A DNA stretch of 64,000 nt from Chrysophaeum taylorii. Its lineage: Eukaryota > Sar > Pelagophyceae > Pelagomonadales > Pelagomonadaceae. The notes beneath the pieces are model-generated. The model saw nothing but the letters and a program-made list of their open reading frames with translations, was not told where the DNA came from and did no database searches. The stretch is taken from assembly GCA_029834535.1 (NCBI GenBank), contig JAQMWT010000344.1, positions 186,001 through 250,000 on the forward strand, given 5' to 3'. This document shows positions 51,581 to 61,500 of this stretch, piece after piece (within the stretch, counting starts at the first letter, position 1; the number at the start of each line of letters is the position of its first letter). A program made the translations under genes and the position numbers.

Positions 51581-53214
51581 TGTTGGACCCTACCTTCCAA
51601 CATGCTGCTGCCGTGATGAAGAAATCCTATGTATCCACCTTCATGACCTTTGATCCGGCCTCCACCACGTGCAGCACAGATACCTTGTCTTTGGCACAAG
51701 CCTTCATGACTTCTATCTCCAGCAACTGCTTGACCGAAATGTCGTTAAACTATATGTCTTCGTCCTACGAAGATACTCTCGCTACTTGTGATGATGAGGA
51801 TGCACCTCCAAGTGACCCTGCTGCGCACCAGGATGACGACGCACCGCCTCCTCCTGCCTTGGACACCGAACTCAAGTTCGATGTTCGGCGCAAACGTCAT
51901 ATCCCCGCTCATCCCATTCCTCGCAAATCCTTCGCACACGGATCCGCTGAATATCTCAACGCCAAAGAACGAGCCAATCGCTTCCACCGGGTGCACCACT
52001 GCCCCGACAACGTTGCAGCCAAGGCCCCTAACGTACTGGCTCGCCCTGGCTTCTCTGCCTCAGACCTACCGTATCGCGACTTATGCACCGACTGCATCGC
52101 GCACAACAAGCGCCACCCGCACAAGCACTTCAATCCGACCAAGCCCTCTTTTGAGCAAACTCACAAAGCCGGCGAAGTCTGGGCGTGCGACGGCGGCTAT
52201 GTGACAATTCCGTCAGAATGGGGAGGCTTCACTCATATCATTGTGTTCAAAGAACTTATCTCGAAGTTTCTCTTGGTGTACTTTACACACACGACCAATG
52301 CCACCGAGTTCACTCAAGCTCTGGACGTTGTGTATGACTCTTGTCGTACACAACTCAACGTGCACTTGCGCACCCTCTACTCCGATGCCTTCAAGCCCTA
52401 CTTTAGCCAGCACATTACCTCCCCGTACCGCGTCGATAAGGGCATTCAGCTCATCGCTTTCCCGCCGTACATGCACCACTTTAACTTTGAAGTTGAGTCA
52501 GCCATCGGCTTCATCGCCTCCGCCTCCACAACTCGCATTCGCTCCCTCCTTAATGCTCATTATCGTGGCTCCAAGATCGTAGAACCATCCATCATGTTTC
52601 CCTGGGCGGTGATACACACCATCCAAAGCTACAACCTTCTCCCGAACGCCACGCTTGAGCGCACTCACCATGCTATCCTGAGTCCGCAACAGCTACTCTA
52701 CAATCAACTGAGCACTCCCCAGCATGACATGCTCAAGATCTTCGGCGCTGAATGCTACCTTCTATTGGAACCCCACGAGCACCACAAGTGGGAACCGTGC
52801 CGCCGCAAATACTTATATCTATGTTGCGCCAACGCGCAAAACCCGCTCGTCTCCCCACGTGTTGACCATATTGCCGACGTCGTCCTCAACCCTGAAAACG
52901 GACAATTCCGTGTTTCGTCCAAGCTGCAATTCCTCTACATGCTCCAGCATCCTACTCCTGATCCTGAACTTGCTCCTCCGCCTCACGCTCCTCCCGCGCC
53001 TTTCTCGCTCACACCCCACGCTGCTACCCATTTCATTCAGAGGGGGACACGGACACCTCATCCTCAGAGGGGGCACTCTCCACCTCCCTCAGCTCCTTCT
53101 TCGTCCCCTGCTCCTGCTTCTCCTCCCCCTTCCGACGCTCCCGTCGACGATTCTGGCTCTATTCCACCGCCGCCCTTGCTTCCTTCTTACAAAGACCTCT
53201 TTTGCACAAGATGA
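51484..53214 (+). CDS. Copia integrase region
   Basis: 576-residue frame. It begins with the end of the methyltransferase-like domain read in another frame, then an acidic linker. A pre-integrase zinc-binding HHCC follows (FHRVHHC..LCTDCIAHNK). The integrase core is next: Asp in VWACDGGYVT, Asp in LYSDAFKPYF, and Glu in FNFEVESAIGF. Then a C-terminal region (ERTHHAILSPQQLLYNQ) and a Pro-rich tail. The DDE triad is present. The ending at 53214 runs into the linker domain by a frame change. Confidence 0.85.
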   Translation: MLRHAQQCSACRYVQHTLYKHLSLLVADIKSLMLDPTFQHAAAVMKKSYVSTFMTFDPASTTCSTDTLSLAQAFMTSISSNCLTEMSLNYMSSSYEDTLATCDDEDAPPSDPAAHQDDDAPPPPALDTELKFDVRRKRHIPAHPIPRKSFAHGSAEYLNAKERANRFHRVHHCPDNVAAKAPNVLARPGFSASDLPYRDLCTDCIAHNKRHPHKHFNPTKPSFEQTHKAGEVWACDGGYVTIPSEWGGFTHIIVFKELISKFLLVYFTHTTNATEFTQALDVVYDSCRTQLNVHLRTLYSDAFKPYFSQHITSPYRVDKGIQLIAFPPYMHHFNFEVESAIGFIASASTTRIRSLLNAHYRGSKIVEPSIMFPWAVIHTIQSYNLLPNATLERTHHAILSPQQLLYNQLSTPQHDMLKIFGAECYLLLEPHEHHKWEPCRRKYLYLCCANAQNPLVSPRVDHIADVVLNPENGQFRVSSKLQFLYMLQHPTPDPELAPPPHAPPAPFSLTPHAATHFIQRGTRTPHPQRGHSPPPSAPSSSPAPASPPPSDAPVDDSGSIPPPPLLPSYKDLFCTR

Positions 53215-53747
53215 CCTCATTCTCGTCCCAGGTTCCAAACAACCTAACAACCGCAAGGCAACCTCCATGAAATTATCCAAGCCCGGCTGCAAGCGTCTAC
53301 TATTGGTGCTTACAAAGCCGCTGGTGGCAAACTCGCCGATTTCCGCTGGGATCTTCGCCACAACTTTCTTGCGTTCAAGTCGCCCGCCCTCTCCGCCCTA
53401 CATATCAATGGTGGTATCCTCTGGTCTGCTATCTGCTCAGAGGGGGAACATGCGTTGTTCGCTCGTCTTCTTCTCCCGTTGCGCACTGACTTACTTGCCC
53501 GTTACCCTCACGTCGATGGTTACTTCGCCCACGCTAAGTGCGCATCCAGCATCCCAGCCGCAACCTTTCTAACTGCTGATGGTTCACCTACGCGCTCCAT
53601 CTCTCAGCCTCTTTTAGCTGCGTTCACTGAGCACGCTGCTGCCTTTGGCATCTCTTCATTACAGTATGCACTTACTTATCTGGCGCCGACCAGCTTATCG
53701 ATCACAACTCTTCCGAGTTTGGCGCTAATTCTGCATCTCTGTCTGAC
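53215..53747 (+). pseudogene. Linker domain between integrase and RT, frameshifted
   Basis: Read across frames, about 150 residues such as ASTIGAYKAAGGKLADFRWD, FKSPALSALHINGGILWSA and FARLLLPLRTDLLARYPHVD. The decayed copy at 28.8-29.1 kb keeps the same block, so it belongs to the family. I do not recognise a domain. Confidence 0.5.
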
Positions 53748-55784
53748 TTGGAGGAATACCTTCTGGTCTCTACAGAGTATATCACGCAGGTCTTACATGC
53801 CGACCCTACTATCCATATTCAACTGGAATCTGCTTCCTCTACCCTTCCTACTGACGCTGTTTCCGATTATCCCGAAGTCGCGCACACTGCCTCGACCGCA
53901 ACGTCGTTAAACTATAGTTCACCAGCCACTGTTGGTCCTGATGAATACAAGGTCCAAGAAGCGGACGTTTCCATCGATGAATACAAACTCAAGTGCCTCC
54001 ACGGTATGTCGCCTGAAGACAGGCACGCCTACCTCAAGGCCATCGCCAAGGAACTCCACGACATTATCCGCTTTGGCTGCTTCAAGCTTTCATTACCCGA
54101 CGGTGTCTCTCGCCCTATTGACAGCAGGATGGTGCTGAAGATTAAAACGGACTCTGCAGGCAAATACGTTAAGCACAAGGCTCGCCTCGTGCTACGTGGC
54201 TTCCTAGCCTCCCTTGGCGCCGATTTCTTTGGCACCTTCAGCCCAATGGCCACAATGACCGCAATCCGGGTACTACTGGCGATTGTAGCATACAAGCAAT
54301 TGCCCGTCTACCACGCAGACGTCCCGAACGCCTTCGTTCAGTCTGACATTGATGCCAACGTCTATGTTCAGTTACCAGACGGCATCAAGCTTATCGACCC
54401 CGATGACGCTAAGTACAAGGGCCGACGCCTACCGAATCTGCTCAAGTCACTTTATGGACTTCGGCAATCGCCATCTCTTTGGAACAAAGAGATAGACGGC
54501 ATCTTCCGTAGCCTTGGCCACAAGCGCCTGCATTCGGACTCTTGCCTATATGCTCGAGTATCCGCACATGCTAAGTTCGTCGTATGCAGTCTGTCTGTAG
54601 ACGACATTGTTATTGTGTCCAATGATGACACTCTTCGTACTGAGTTACAGGATGCCCTCCACAAACGGTATGCTGTAGAGCAGTTTGAACCTGTCCATAC
54701 CCTCCTAGGCATGCGTGCGTGTCGCACATCTGATGGATCCATTTCTCTGGATGTGCAAGCCAAGCTTGATGAACTCTTCGCTGATCTTCCTGTCTTGCAG
54801 CTACTAACTCTGCTTAAATATCCTATGTCCTCGTCCTTCAAGTATAAAGATGGCACTCCCAGTTCTGAAACAGAGTTGTACATCAACTCGCACTTTGCCA
54901 CCCTCCTTGGCAAGCTGGTGTTCATGCAAGTGGCCTGCAGACCTGACTTGTCGCAGGCCTTGGGCAGATGTTCGCGTGGTATGCATGCACCCACGTACGT
55001 TCATGTCCAGATGCTAGAACACCTGCTCCGCTACCTGAGGAAGCCGGAAAACCGCTCACTTCGCCTCTGGTTTCATCCTAAAGGTAATGCTATTGAAGCT
55101 CACCTTCGCACTGTCTCCGCTCATCGAATTGACCTCTCTACTGTGGTTGACTACCAACCGCGGGATGTATCCACTGGACAGTTTGATCCCTTAGTCGCCA
55201 TGGTCGATGCTGACAATGCCCCTTCCTTAGCACAGGAAGATAGGAAATCTACCACCGGGTTTGTCTTCTATCTTTTCAACTGCCTTATCTGTTGGAAAAG
55301 CAAGCTCCAACCGATTGTCTCCTGCTCAACTCACGAAGCTGAGTTGATTGCCCTCAGTATCTGTGCTGACGAAGCTGTTTGGCTACGCAAGCTGCTGTTG
55401 GAACTCTCCTTTGTCGTCAACCCCACCTTCTACGTCAACAATGTTAACGGTGAGAACACCGCTGATCCTGTTGACTTCGATGACAATGACAACCCAATTG
55501 CTGAAGATATGCGCTTCATCAGAAGCCTACCTCTCTTGTCTGACAATGCTGCTGCTGTTCACACCTCTAATAACCCAGATGGATCCTCTCGCTCCAAGGC
55601 ACTATCGACCAGATGGTTTAAGATCCGTGAATACATCTCGCTACAGAAAATTCGAGTCCATCATGTTCGCGGCAAGCTAAACGTGGCTGACGGTTTTACA
55701 AAGGCACTTGCTGCTGAGTTCTCCACTTTTCGTTCTCTACTCGGTATGCGTCATGCCTCTGATGACAAGTCTCTACAGGATTGA
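53748..55784 (+). CDS. Copia reverse transcriptase and RNase H
   Basis: 678-residue open frame. After a linker containing TATSLNY, the RT reads SRMVLKIKTDSAGKYVKHKA, LVLRGF, FSPMATMTAIRVLLAI, HADVPNAFVQSDI, LPNLLKSLYGLRQSP and CSLSVDDIVIVSND (the catalytic Asp pair). RNase H follows with AMVDADNAP, DRKSTTGFVF, CSTHEAELIALSICADEAVW and VHHVRGKLNVADGFTKAL. Domain order and motifs are typical of copia, and this frame is intact. An Asn/Asp-rich insert in RNase H precedes LPLLSDNAAAVH. Confidence 0.93.
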   Translation: MEEYLLVSTEYITQVLHADPTIHIQLESASSTLPTDAVSDYPEVAHTASTATSLNYSSPATVGPDEYKVQEADVSIDEYKLKCLHGMSPEDRHAYLKAIAKELHDIIRFGCFKLSLPDGVSRPIDSRMVLKIKTDSAGKYVKHKARLVLRGFLASLGADFFGTFSPMATMTAIRVLLAIVAYKQLPVYHADVPNAFVQSDIDANVYVQLPDGIKLIDPDDAKYKGRRLPNLLKSLYGLRQSPSLWNKEIDGIFRSLGHKRLHSDSCLYARVSAHAKFVVCSLSVDDIVIVSNDDTLRTELQDALHKRYAVEQFEPVHTLLGMRACRTSDGSISLDVQAKLDELFADLPVLQLLTLLKYPMSSSFKYKDGTPSSETELYINSHFATLLGKLVFMQVACRPDLSQALGRCSRGMHAPTYVHVQMLEHLLRYLRKPENRSLRLWFHPKGNAIEAHLRTVSAHRIDLSTVVDYQPRDVSTGQFDPLVAMVDADNAPSLAQEDRKSTTGFVFYLFNCLICWKSKLQPIVSCSTHEAELIALSICADEAVWLRKLLLELSFVVNPTFYVNNVNGENTADPVDFDDNDNPIAEDMRFIRSLPLLSDNAAAVHTSNNPDGSSRSKALSTRWFKIREYISLQKIRVHHVRGKLNVADGFTKALAAEFSTFRSLLGMRHASDDKSLQD

Positions 55785-55992
55785 AGATGCCTAACCCCAG
55801 CGACCGCAACGTCGTTAAACTAGCCGCCCTACCTTCTTTTGCCACAATTTTTTTGTGTGCGTGTGAGTGTCGCCTATGTCCTTTTCTTGGCACTCCCGTG
55901 GCCGCGGCTTCTCCCCAGTCGTTCGAAGGACAGTCCCACGCTCGCTCTCCACGGCTGAACCTTCCCCCAGGTTGTCGCAAAAGCGACAAACC

Positions 55993-56789
55993 ATGACTGC
56001 TGCTACTGCTACCACACAGGCTGCTGCGGTTGCACCGACACCAGCCGGGCATATCACACCTCAGTCGCTGACGTTCCAGGACTGCCTCAGCATTGACTAT
56101 GCTGCGTACGAGCGAGGTATCTCTCTCTTTGAGAACTACCGTGTCCCTGTCACCCTATTTCTCTCTTCTTATATGCGAGTGGAACTCATCACCGCTCTTC
56201 ACTCCGTTTATGAGTCTAATGACTCTTCATTATTTGTGGAACTGGTTACATTCATATCCATGTGTGTACCGTTTACTATCCCTTGGAGCTGCTCCTGCTA
56301 TTGCTTCTATTGGCTGCTATAGAGGCCCCAAACGCGAGCGTTTCATTTTGTCGTCCTTTTGTACGCAATGCCTCGATAATCTTGGGTACAACATCTTGAT
56401 GACTACGTATCATCTTCAGATGATACGAAACCGCCGTCACTCCTGGATGAGATGTTCGGCCCCACTTATACTCGGGCAGAACATCAAGACTTTCTGCGCC
56501 TTTTAAACGCGAAATCCCTTCACTTACACAGCATGTGTTGATCGAAACGTCGTTAAACTACTTACACTCAACGCCAGACCCTACTCTGGAGATATCTTCG
56601 CCATCGTCACATCCTACGTCTTCTGCTTCGCTCGCTGATTTCGACGCCTTGCGTCAACAAGTCGAGCTGCTTCAGGAAACTCTTCTATCTTCACGGATCC
56701 GTTCGCCAAGGCACCACATCATTCAGCTATTGGTGTTCACCACCTTACAGCAGAAGCTGACGATGATTCCAACACTCTCGAACCGGTAA
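55993..56789 (+). pseudogene. Third ORF region downstream of pol, frameshifted
   Basis: An ATG at 55993 opens MTAATATTQAAAVAPTPAGH, then CLSIDYAAYERGISLFENY and SYMRVELITALHSVYESN. The frame changes near 56260. Later pieces read FGPTYTRAEHQDFLRLLN-like and, from 56535, IETSLNYLHSTPDP with a coiled-coil (FDALRQQVELLQETL). Ordinary copia elements end soon after RNase H, so 1.27 kb here is extra. It may be a separate ORF or a second gag-like domain. No family is recognised. Confidence 0.4.
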
Positions 56790-57048
56790 CGACATCTACC
56801 ACCTCACCTCAGATAATCATAACACACTGTCTGTTGTACCTGTGTTTCGTAATGTTCTGTTCAAAAGCGTCAAATCGACTCTCAGCCCCACCAAACCTAA
56901 GCCTTAAAGACACTCCTTCTATACTCGTGATGCTTCGTATGTGGCCTCTGCGACCGTCAAGACTGTGTACTCCTTTTTCTTTCCTTCATCATCATCTTTC
57001 TCAAGAGATGTTCTATAGTCGCACCTTGCGCTTAAGTTAAGACATCTC

Positions 57049-57055
57049 GAGGGGG
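57049..57055 (+). promoter_or_regulatory. Polypurine tract
   Basis: GAGGGGG lies immediately upstream of the 3' LTR, the expected place for plus-strand priming. Confidence 0.75.
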
Positions 57056-57366
57056 TGCAAAGAAATCTGATGCCTCTTACCCTTATCCGTCCGTTGAGAA
57101 CGTGATCTCTCCCTTGCCCTTCTTCTTCCTCTCTACACAGTCAATTAGTCCTCTGATTTGTGCTCAAGCTCATCATCATGGTCTAGCGCGTCCCGAGGTA
57201 CGTAGCTCTATACACTTAACCTTTCTCGTGTAGTTCTAGATGCCGCCTGTCGTGTTCTGAGGATATAGGGAACATACCTTTCAGTCCCCGAATTAACCTT
57301 CCAGACATTCATGATGAGATGGGATGGTTCCCAGGTGACTTACCACTGCATGCTAAACGCGCTGCA
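57056..57366 (+). repeat. 3' LTR
   Basis: It begins TGCAAAGAAATCTG and ends GCGCTGCA, and pairs with 46036-46349. The following CTAAC corresponds to ATAAC left of the 5' LTR. Confidence 0.9.
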
Positions 57367-57474
57367 CTAACGCGGCAGTCATAAGGGGCAAGGCCAGGCT
57401 AGTCCACTGACGCAAGAACGGTGCTTAGCGGACAATTAACCCCTTCTCTAATCACCTGCTCCCATCGTCACATG

Positions 57475-58520
57475 TAAAGAAGGGGCCTATAAGAATAATT
57501 TTTTTTTTTGTCGACTTCTCGAAAGTAGTTGAAGATGACGCTTCCTTCGACTACCTAAATAAATCCCTCAGCCACATTTGTAACCCGTCTCTCAGCAGTC
57601 GACTTTTAAAAACCACATCCCAACACAATCCAACAAAACCCCTCAACCCCTGTGCTTTTAAAGTGCCCTGCTCTTTGCAGTCGGCTTTTAAGACACCCTT
57701 CCCCAAACCCTCAACTCACGTGCTCCCGCAACCCCCCCCTCTTAGCAGTCGACTCTGAAAAACCCTTCGGATTTTATCCCCGTATTAGCCGTGCTGTCCC
57801 CTGTCACCCATCATCCCGTGAGCAAGCGAATTGGCAAACAAACAAACTAGCTAACTAACCATCTAGCCAGCTAACTAATTACCTAACTAACCAACTACAT
57901 AACTAGAGGCCAGCTCAATGCATGAGGCGAAGGCTAATCCCAGCGCCGCGGCGCAAAGAATCAGAGTCACTGGGCGTTCGGAGGGGGTTGGGGGGGGGGG
58001 GGGTTAGTCTGTCGCCAGTTGTCGTGGTTTTGAGCGATGGAATATAAAGTCGTCCGTATGTCCCTTGAGCAGTTGCCTTTTAAAACCCGTTGCCTGCCGA
58101 CTTTGCAGACTCCCTTGCTTGATAACAATCGACTCGGTGCATCCTTTCGCCACCTTTCTCCATTTCTTGGAAGTCGACTTAAGGACCCTAATAGCATTAA
58201 AACCCCTGAGGGGGATACCCACTTCCGCCTTCCAGGCATCTGTCGCGTCTCCGCACAACCCAAAGTCTCCAAACACCCAAAAGGCCCTCAACGCCCGGGC
58301 CGCCCCTTTTAGCAGTCGACTTTTAAAACCCTTACGACACCATAACCCTCAAGCCCCCGCAAGCTCTTAGCATTCGACCTTTAAAAACCCTCAAGCTCCG
58401 TGTGATGGATGCACAGCTGTCGGCCTTTAAAAAACCCTTATGACTGCCCCCACACGCAACCCCCCCCATTAGCAGTCGAGCAGTCGACTTTAAAACCCTT
58501 ATGACAGAATTGTACACATT
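57475..58520. repeat. Interspersed short-repeat array (AGCAGTCGACTTTTAAAACCC type)
   Basis: At least seven copies or variants occur at about 57594, 57675, 57744, 58311, 58369, 58415 and 58471, and weaker ones at about 58070 and 58160. Each is preceded by a C-rich or CTCTT run. Spacing is irregular (about 40 to 560 bp), and the intervening sequences are unrelated. No coding sequence was recognised. The array ends just upstream of the TPR gene and probably forms part of its upstream region. Confidence 0.75.
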
Positions 58521-58588
58521 ACATTAGTTTAACCTTTATATTTTATCGCCGAATATATCTCTTGTGATTGGTTTAGGAGCCGCCTACC

Positions 58589-61500
58589 ATGGTGGTTCGG
58601 CGCGCCATCTACGTGAAGAACACAACCAATGCTATGCCCCTCGTCCGAGCGAAGAAGCTGGCAGCTCAAATGGCAGCGGAGGACTTGGCGCGCTCCAATC
58701 ACCCCCGTTTCTCCCCAACTCAGGCGTTGCGGGATCCGTCGATCGACTACCTCGGGCGTGATGCCCAGGCGAAGCGATCAGAGATCTATCGGCGCTCTTG
58801 GCGGTGGGCCGCACGCAACCACATTCGCAGCTCGCATCGGCTGTCAGCTATCTTGCTGCTTGATCCGGTGAAGCGCACTCATGCCCACTACCGTCTGGGC
58901 ATGCTGTACTACGAAGACGGTGAGTACGAGTTAGCTGCCGAGAATCTAGACAAAGTTCTTGCCCTGGACGAATCCGGGCACCCCCGTTATACTACGCGAG
59001 CCATTTTTTGGCGCGCAAGGGCTCGCTGTGACGTTGAACTTTACATGTCCACGCACGGCAACGGCGAGGAGAGACTGAGTTTGGCCCTTGCCAGCTACCG
59101 CAAATGTTTCGACCACACTACGATCACGGTCATCGATGTCGACACCATGCCAACGTTGTTTCTTGAACTCGCGGCGCTGTACGAGCGCTTCGGGGCTTTT
59201 GCTGGTGCCCTCTATTTTCTGAAGATTGTGCTCGAGTTCTTTCGGAACAATCCGGCGTTCGAGGATGCGGCCTTCCGGTGTGCGCTCGTCCTGAAATACG
59301 CTTCCAGCGTTGCCGCCGATCGACCCGAACGAATTCGACTGCTCAACTCGTGTCTCGAGCTCCTTGAAATGCTGCGGGTGAATGACGACATCGGGGAAGA
59401 GATAGAACATGAAAATGGCACTTGGGAGGGGTGTCGGAGGAAATACCGCAATGACGAGTGCGCCACCCTCTTGTACGCGAGAGCGTGTCAAGCACGCACC
59501 GAGATGGAAGCAGGCCACGATGACGATGCTCGAGAAGAATGGGCCGAGAGAACCCGAGCCGCATATGAAGAACTCTTCTCACTTCGACGCACGAATGGAC
59601 GCGAGGATGCGGCCACCTGTAGCTCAACCCCGTCAGACTTTCGAAGTTGGCTCTGCAAGCGATCCACGTGGCACGCGATCGCAGTCGAACTGACGGACCT
59701 CGGCGAGCCGACGCTGGTTGCCGATGCCTGCGAAGTCGGTTTGACAATTCCGAGGAAATCGGCACCCGATGACCGTTTTGTCGAACATCCTGACGACGAT
59801 GTTGGCATGCTGCTACGCGCACAATTTGCGTACGAGCATCTTCTTGACAAGGCAAAGGCGCGGCGTTGCGCAGAGCGCGCCTTTGCCGCAAACGAATGGG
59901 ACATGCGGGCGCGCCGGGCGGTCGCACAGTTGGACCCACACATGAAGGAGCAATTCGATATGGAAGATGTAGCAACCACTGTCGTGCGACGTGCATGGCG
60001 TGGTCGCGTCTGGCGCAGTCCGTTTCAGCAGCGTCTCAAGCAACGCATAATCGAAAGAGCCGAGGCAGCGATCTTACGCGACCGGTTTGGTGCAAAGGCG
60101 GCGCGACGCGACCTCGCATATTTCGCTGCAGCCAAGTGGAGACCACTTTTTCTTTACGAAGTTCGTTGCAGCGTGCGTGTGCAACGTTTTCTGCGGCAAC
60201 AGATGCGCTACAAGCGCGAGTTCGCGCTGGCACTTTCGCGCCATTTGCGTGCCCTTGGGAGTGCACTCTCGAGGTGTAAACGATCACCATGGCATATGCA
60301 AGCTCGAGAGTCTCTCATCGCCCTTGCGTTCCACGACTTGACTCCGAACAACCACGCGGCAAAAAGCCAAGCGAGTCTCATCCTTCGACAACAAAATGCC
60401 GTGCCGCTCGTCGAGAGATTTTTGCGCGGCGCCGTCGCGCGCCTCACGTATTTGCGCCACCGCACGACCGTAATCAAGAGAGTTGAGGTTCAAGAGCGAA
60501 GGCTTTCTGGACAGACAGCAGAACGAGAACAACAGCCGCAACAGGTCGAGGACGAATGCGAAAGTGTCAATAAGGATGGCCTTTTTAATGAATCGTCAGT
60601 TGCCTTCGTAGCTGCACAAGCAATCCAGTCGCGAATTCGCGGGTGCCTAGGGAGAACGTCGGCATCGACGCGTAAACACGTGCGAGATGAATACGCAGCA
60701 CGCGCGGTGACGCGTTGTGTGCGGCGTGTCATAATTCAACGAAAGGAAGCCAGGTTCCTCATCAGCTCACGTCACTTCGTCGCGAACTCGCTTCAGCGGC
60801 AAGGGCGGCGATGGCTGGGGATTAGACTCGAAGCGGCATGCATTCTAGAGCGCCAAGCGCGTGGTTCAAAGGCACGCTCGAGAGTTGCAAAGAAGCGAGC
60901 AGAGTACCAGGCTGCTCGAATCGTGACATCGGCGTGGCGCTGCTTCGTTGCAAAGGAACGCGGGCAGATATTGCTGCGGCGCTTGCGCGCTTGTGCTGCG
61001 AGTCGCAACGTATGCGTGGGCCCCACGCTGGAATCGATAAAACGCATAATCGACTTGGCTGTTGAAGACGAAATGAGAGCCAATCGCGATCCCGTCGCGG
61101 AACGCCTTGCAGCAGCAACTAAAAAGAGGCGACCCCGCAAGAATATTGTGTCGAAGCCTCTCTGGCCTAAGCTTGGAATGCCAGGCACTTCGGCATTTCA
61201 GGCCTGCGCCAAGCGCATGGCTTGGGTGGCCTCCAGCAAAGTAGATGAAAGCTCCAAGGAATCGCAGCCTCTTAGTGGCGTTGAAGTCCCTTTGTTCACT
61301 TTATTTTTGAGTCATTGGAATTGCCGACTACAAACGCTCGCACTGATCGATGCGACCGATGCCCTCGGTCGTGACAATCCCTCGGCTCTGCAGCTTGCCG
61401 CGGCGTTAAGTGGTTGCAAATCCTTGGCTGAACTTGTTCTCGTGCGTTGCGCGCTTGGTCCACGGACGATCGCGACGTTGTTCGCCGGCATGACTGCATG

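Larger units (their letters stand above)
46036..57366 (+). mobile_element. 11.3-kb Ty1/copia LTR retrotransposon carrying a methyltransferase domain
   Basis: Bounded by direct repeats of 314 and 311 bp (46036-46349, 57056-57366), each starting TG and ending CA. The flanks are ATAAC (46031-46035) and CTAAC (57367-57371), a 5-bp target duplication with one mismatch. PBS follows the left LTR and a GAGGGGG polypurine tract precedes the right one. Integrase lies before RT, which defines copia. Order: gag-like, protease-like, C5-methyltransferase-like, integrase, linker, RT-RNase H, third ORF. The length is about twice that of ordinary copia elements. Several frameshifts and an internal 400-bp duplication indicate an inactive copy. 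The LTRs differ at a modest number of sites, so insertion is not very recent. Confidence 0.93.

Noticed and set aside
57475-58520. CRISPR-like array
   Set aside because: Eukaryotic context, irregular spacing, variable repeat sequence and no cas genes.
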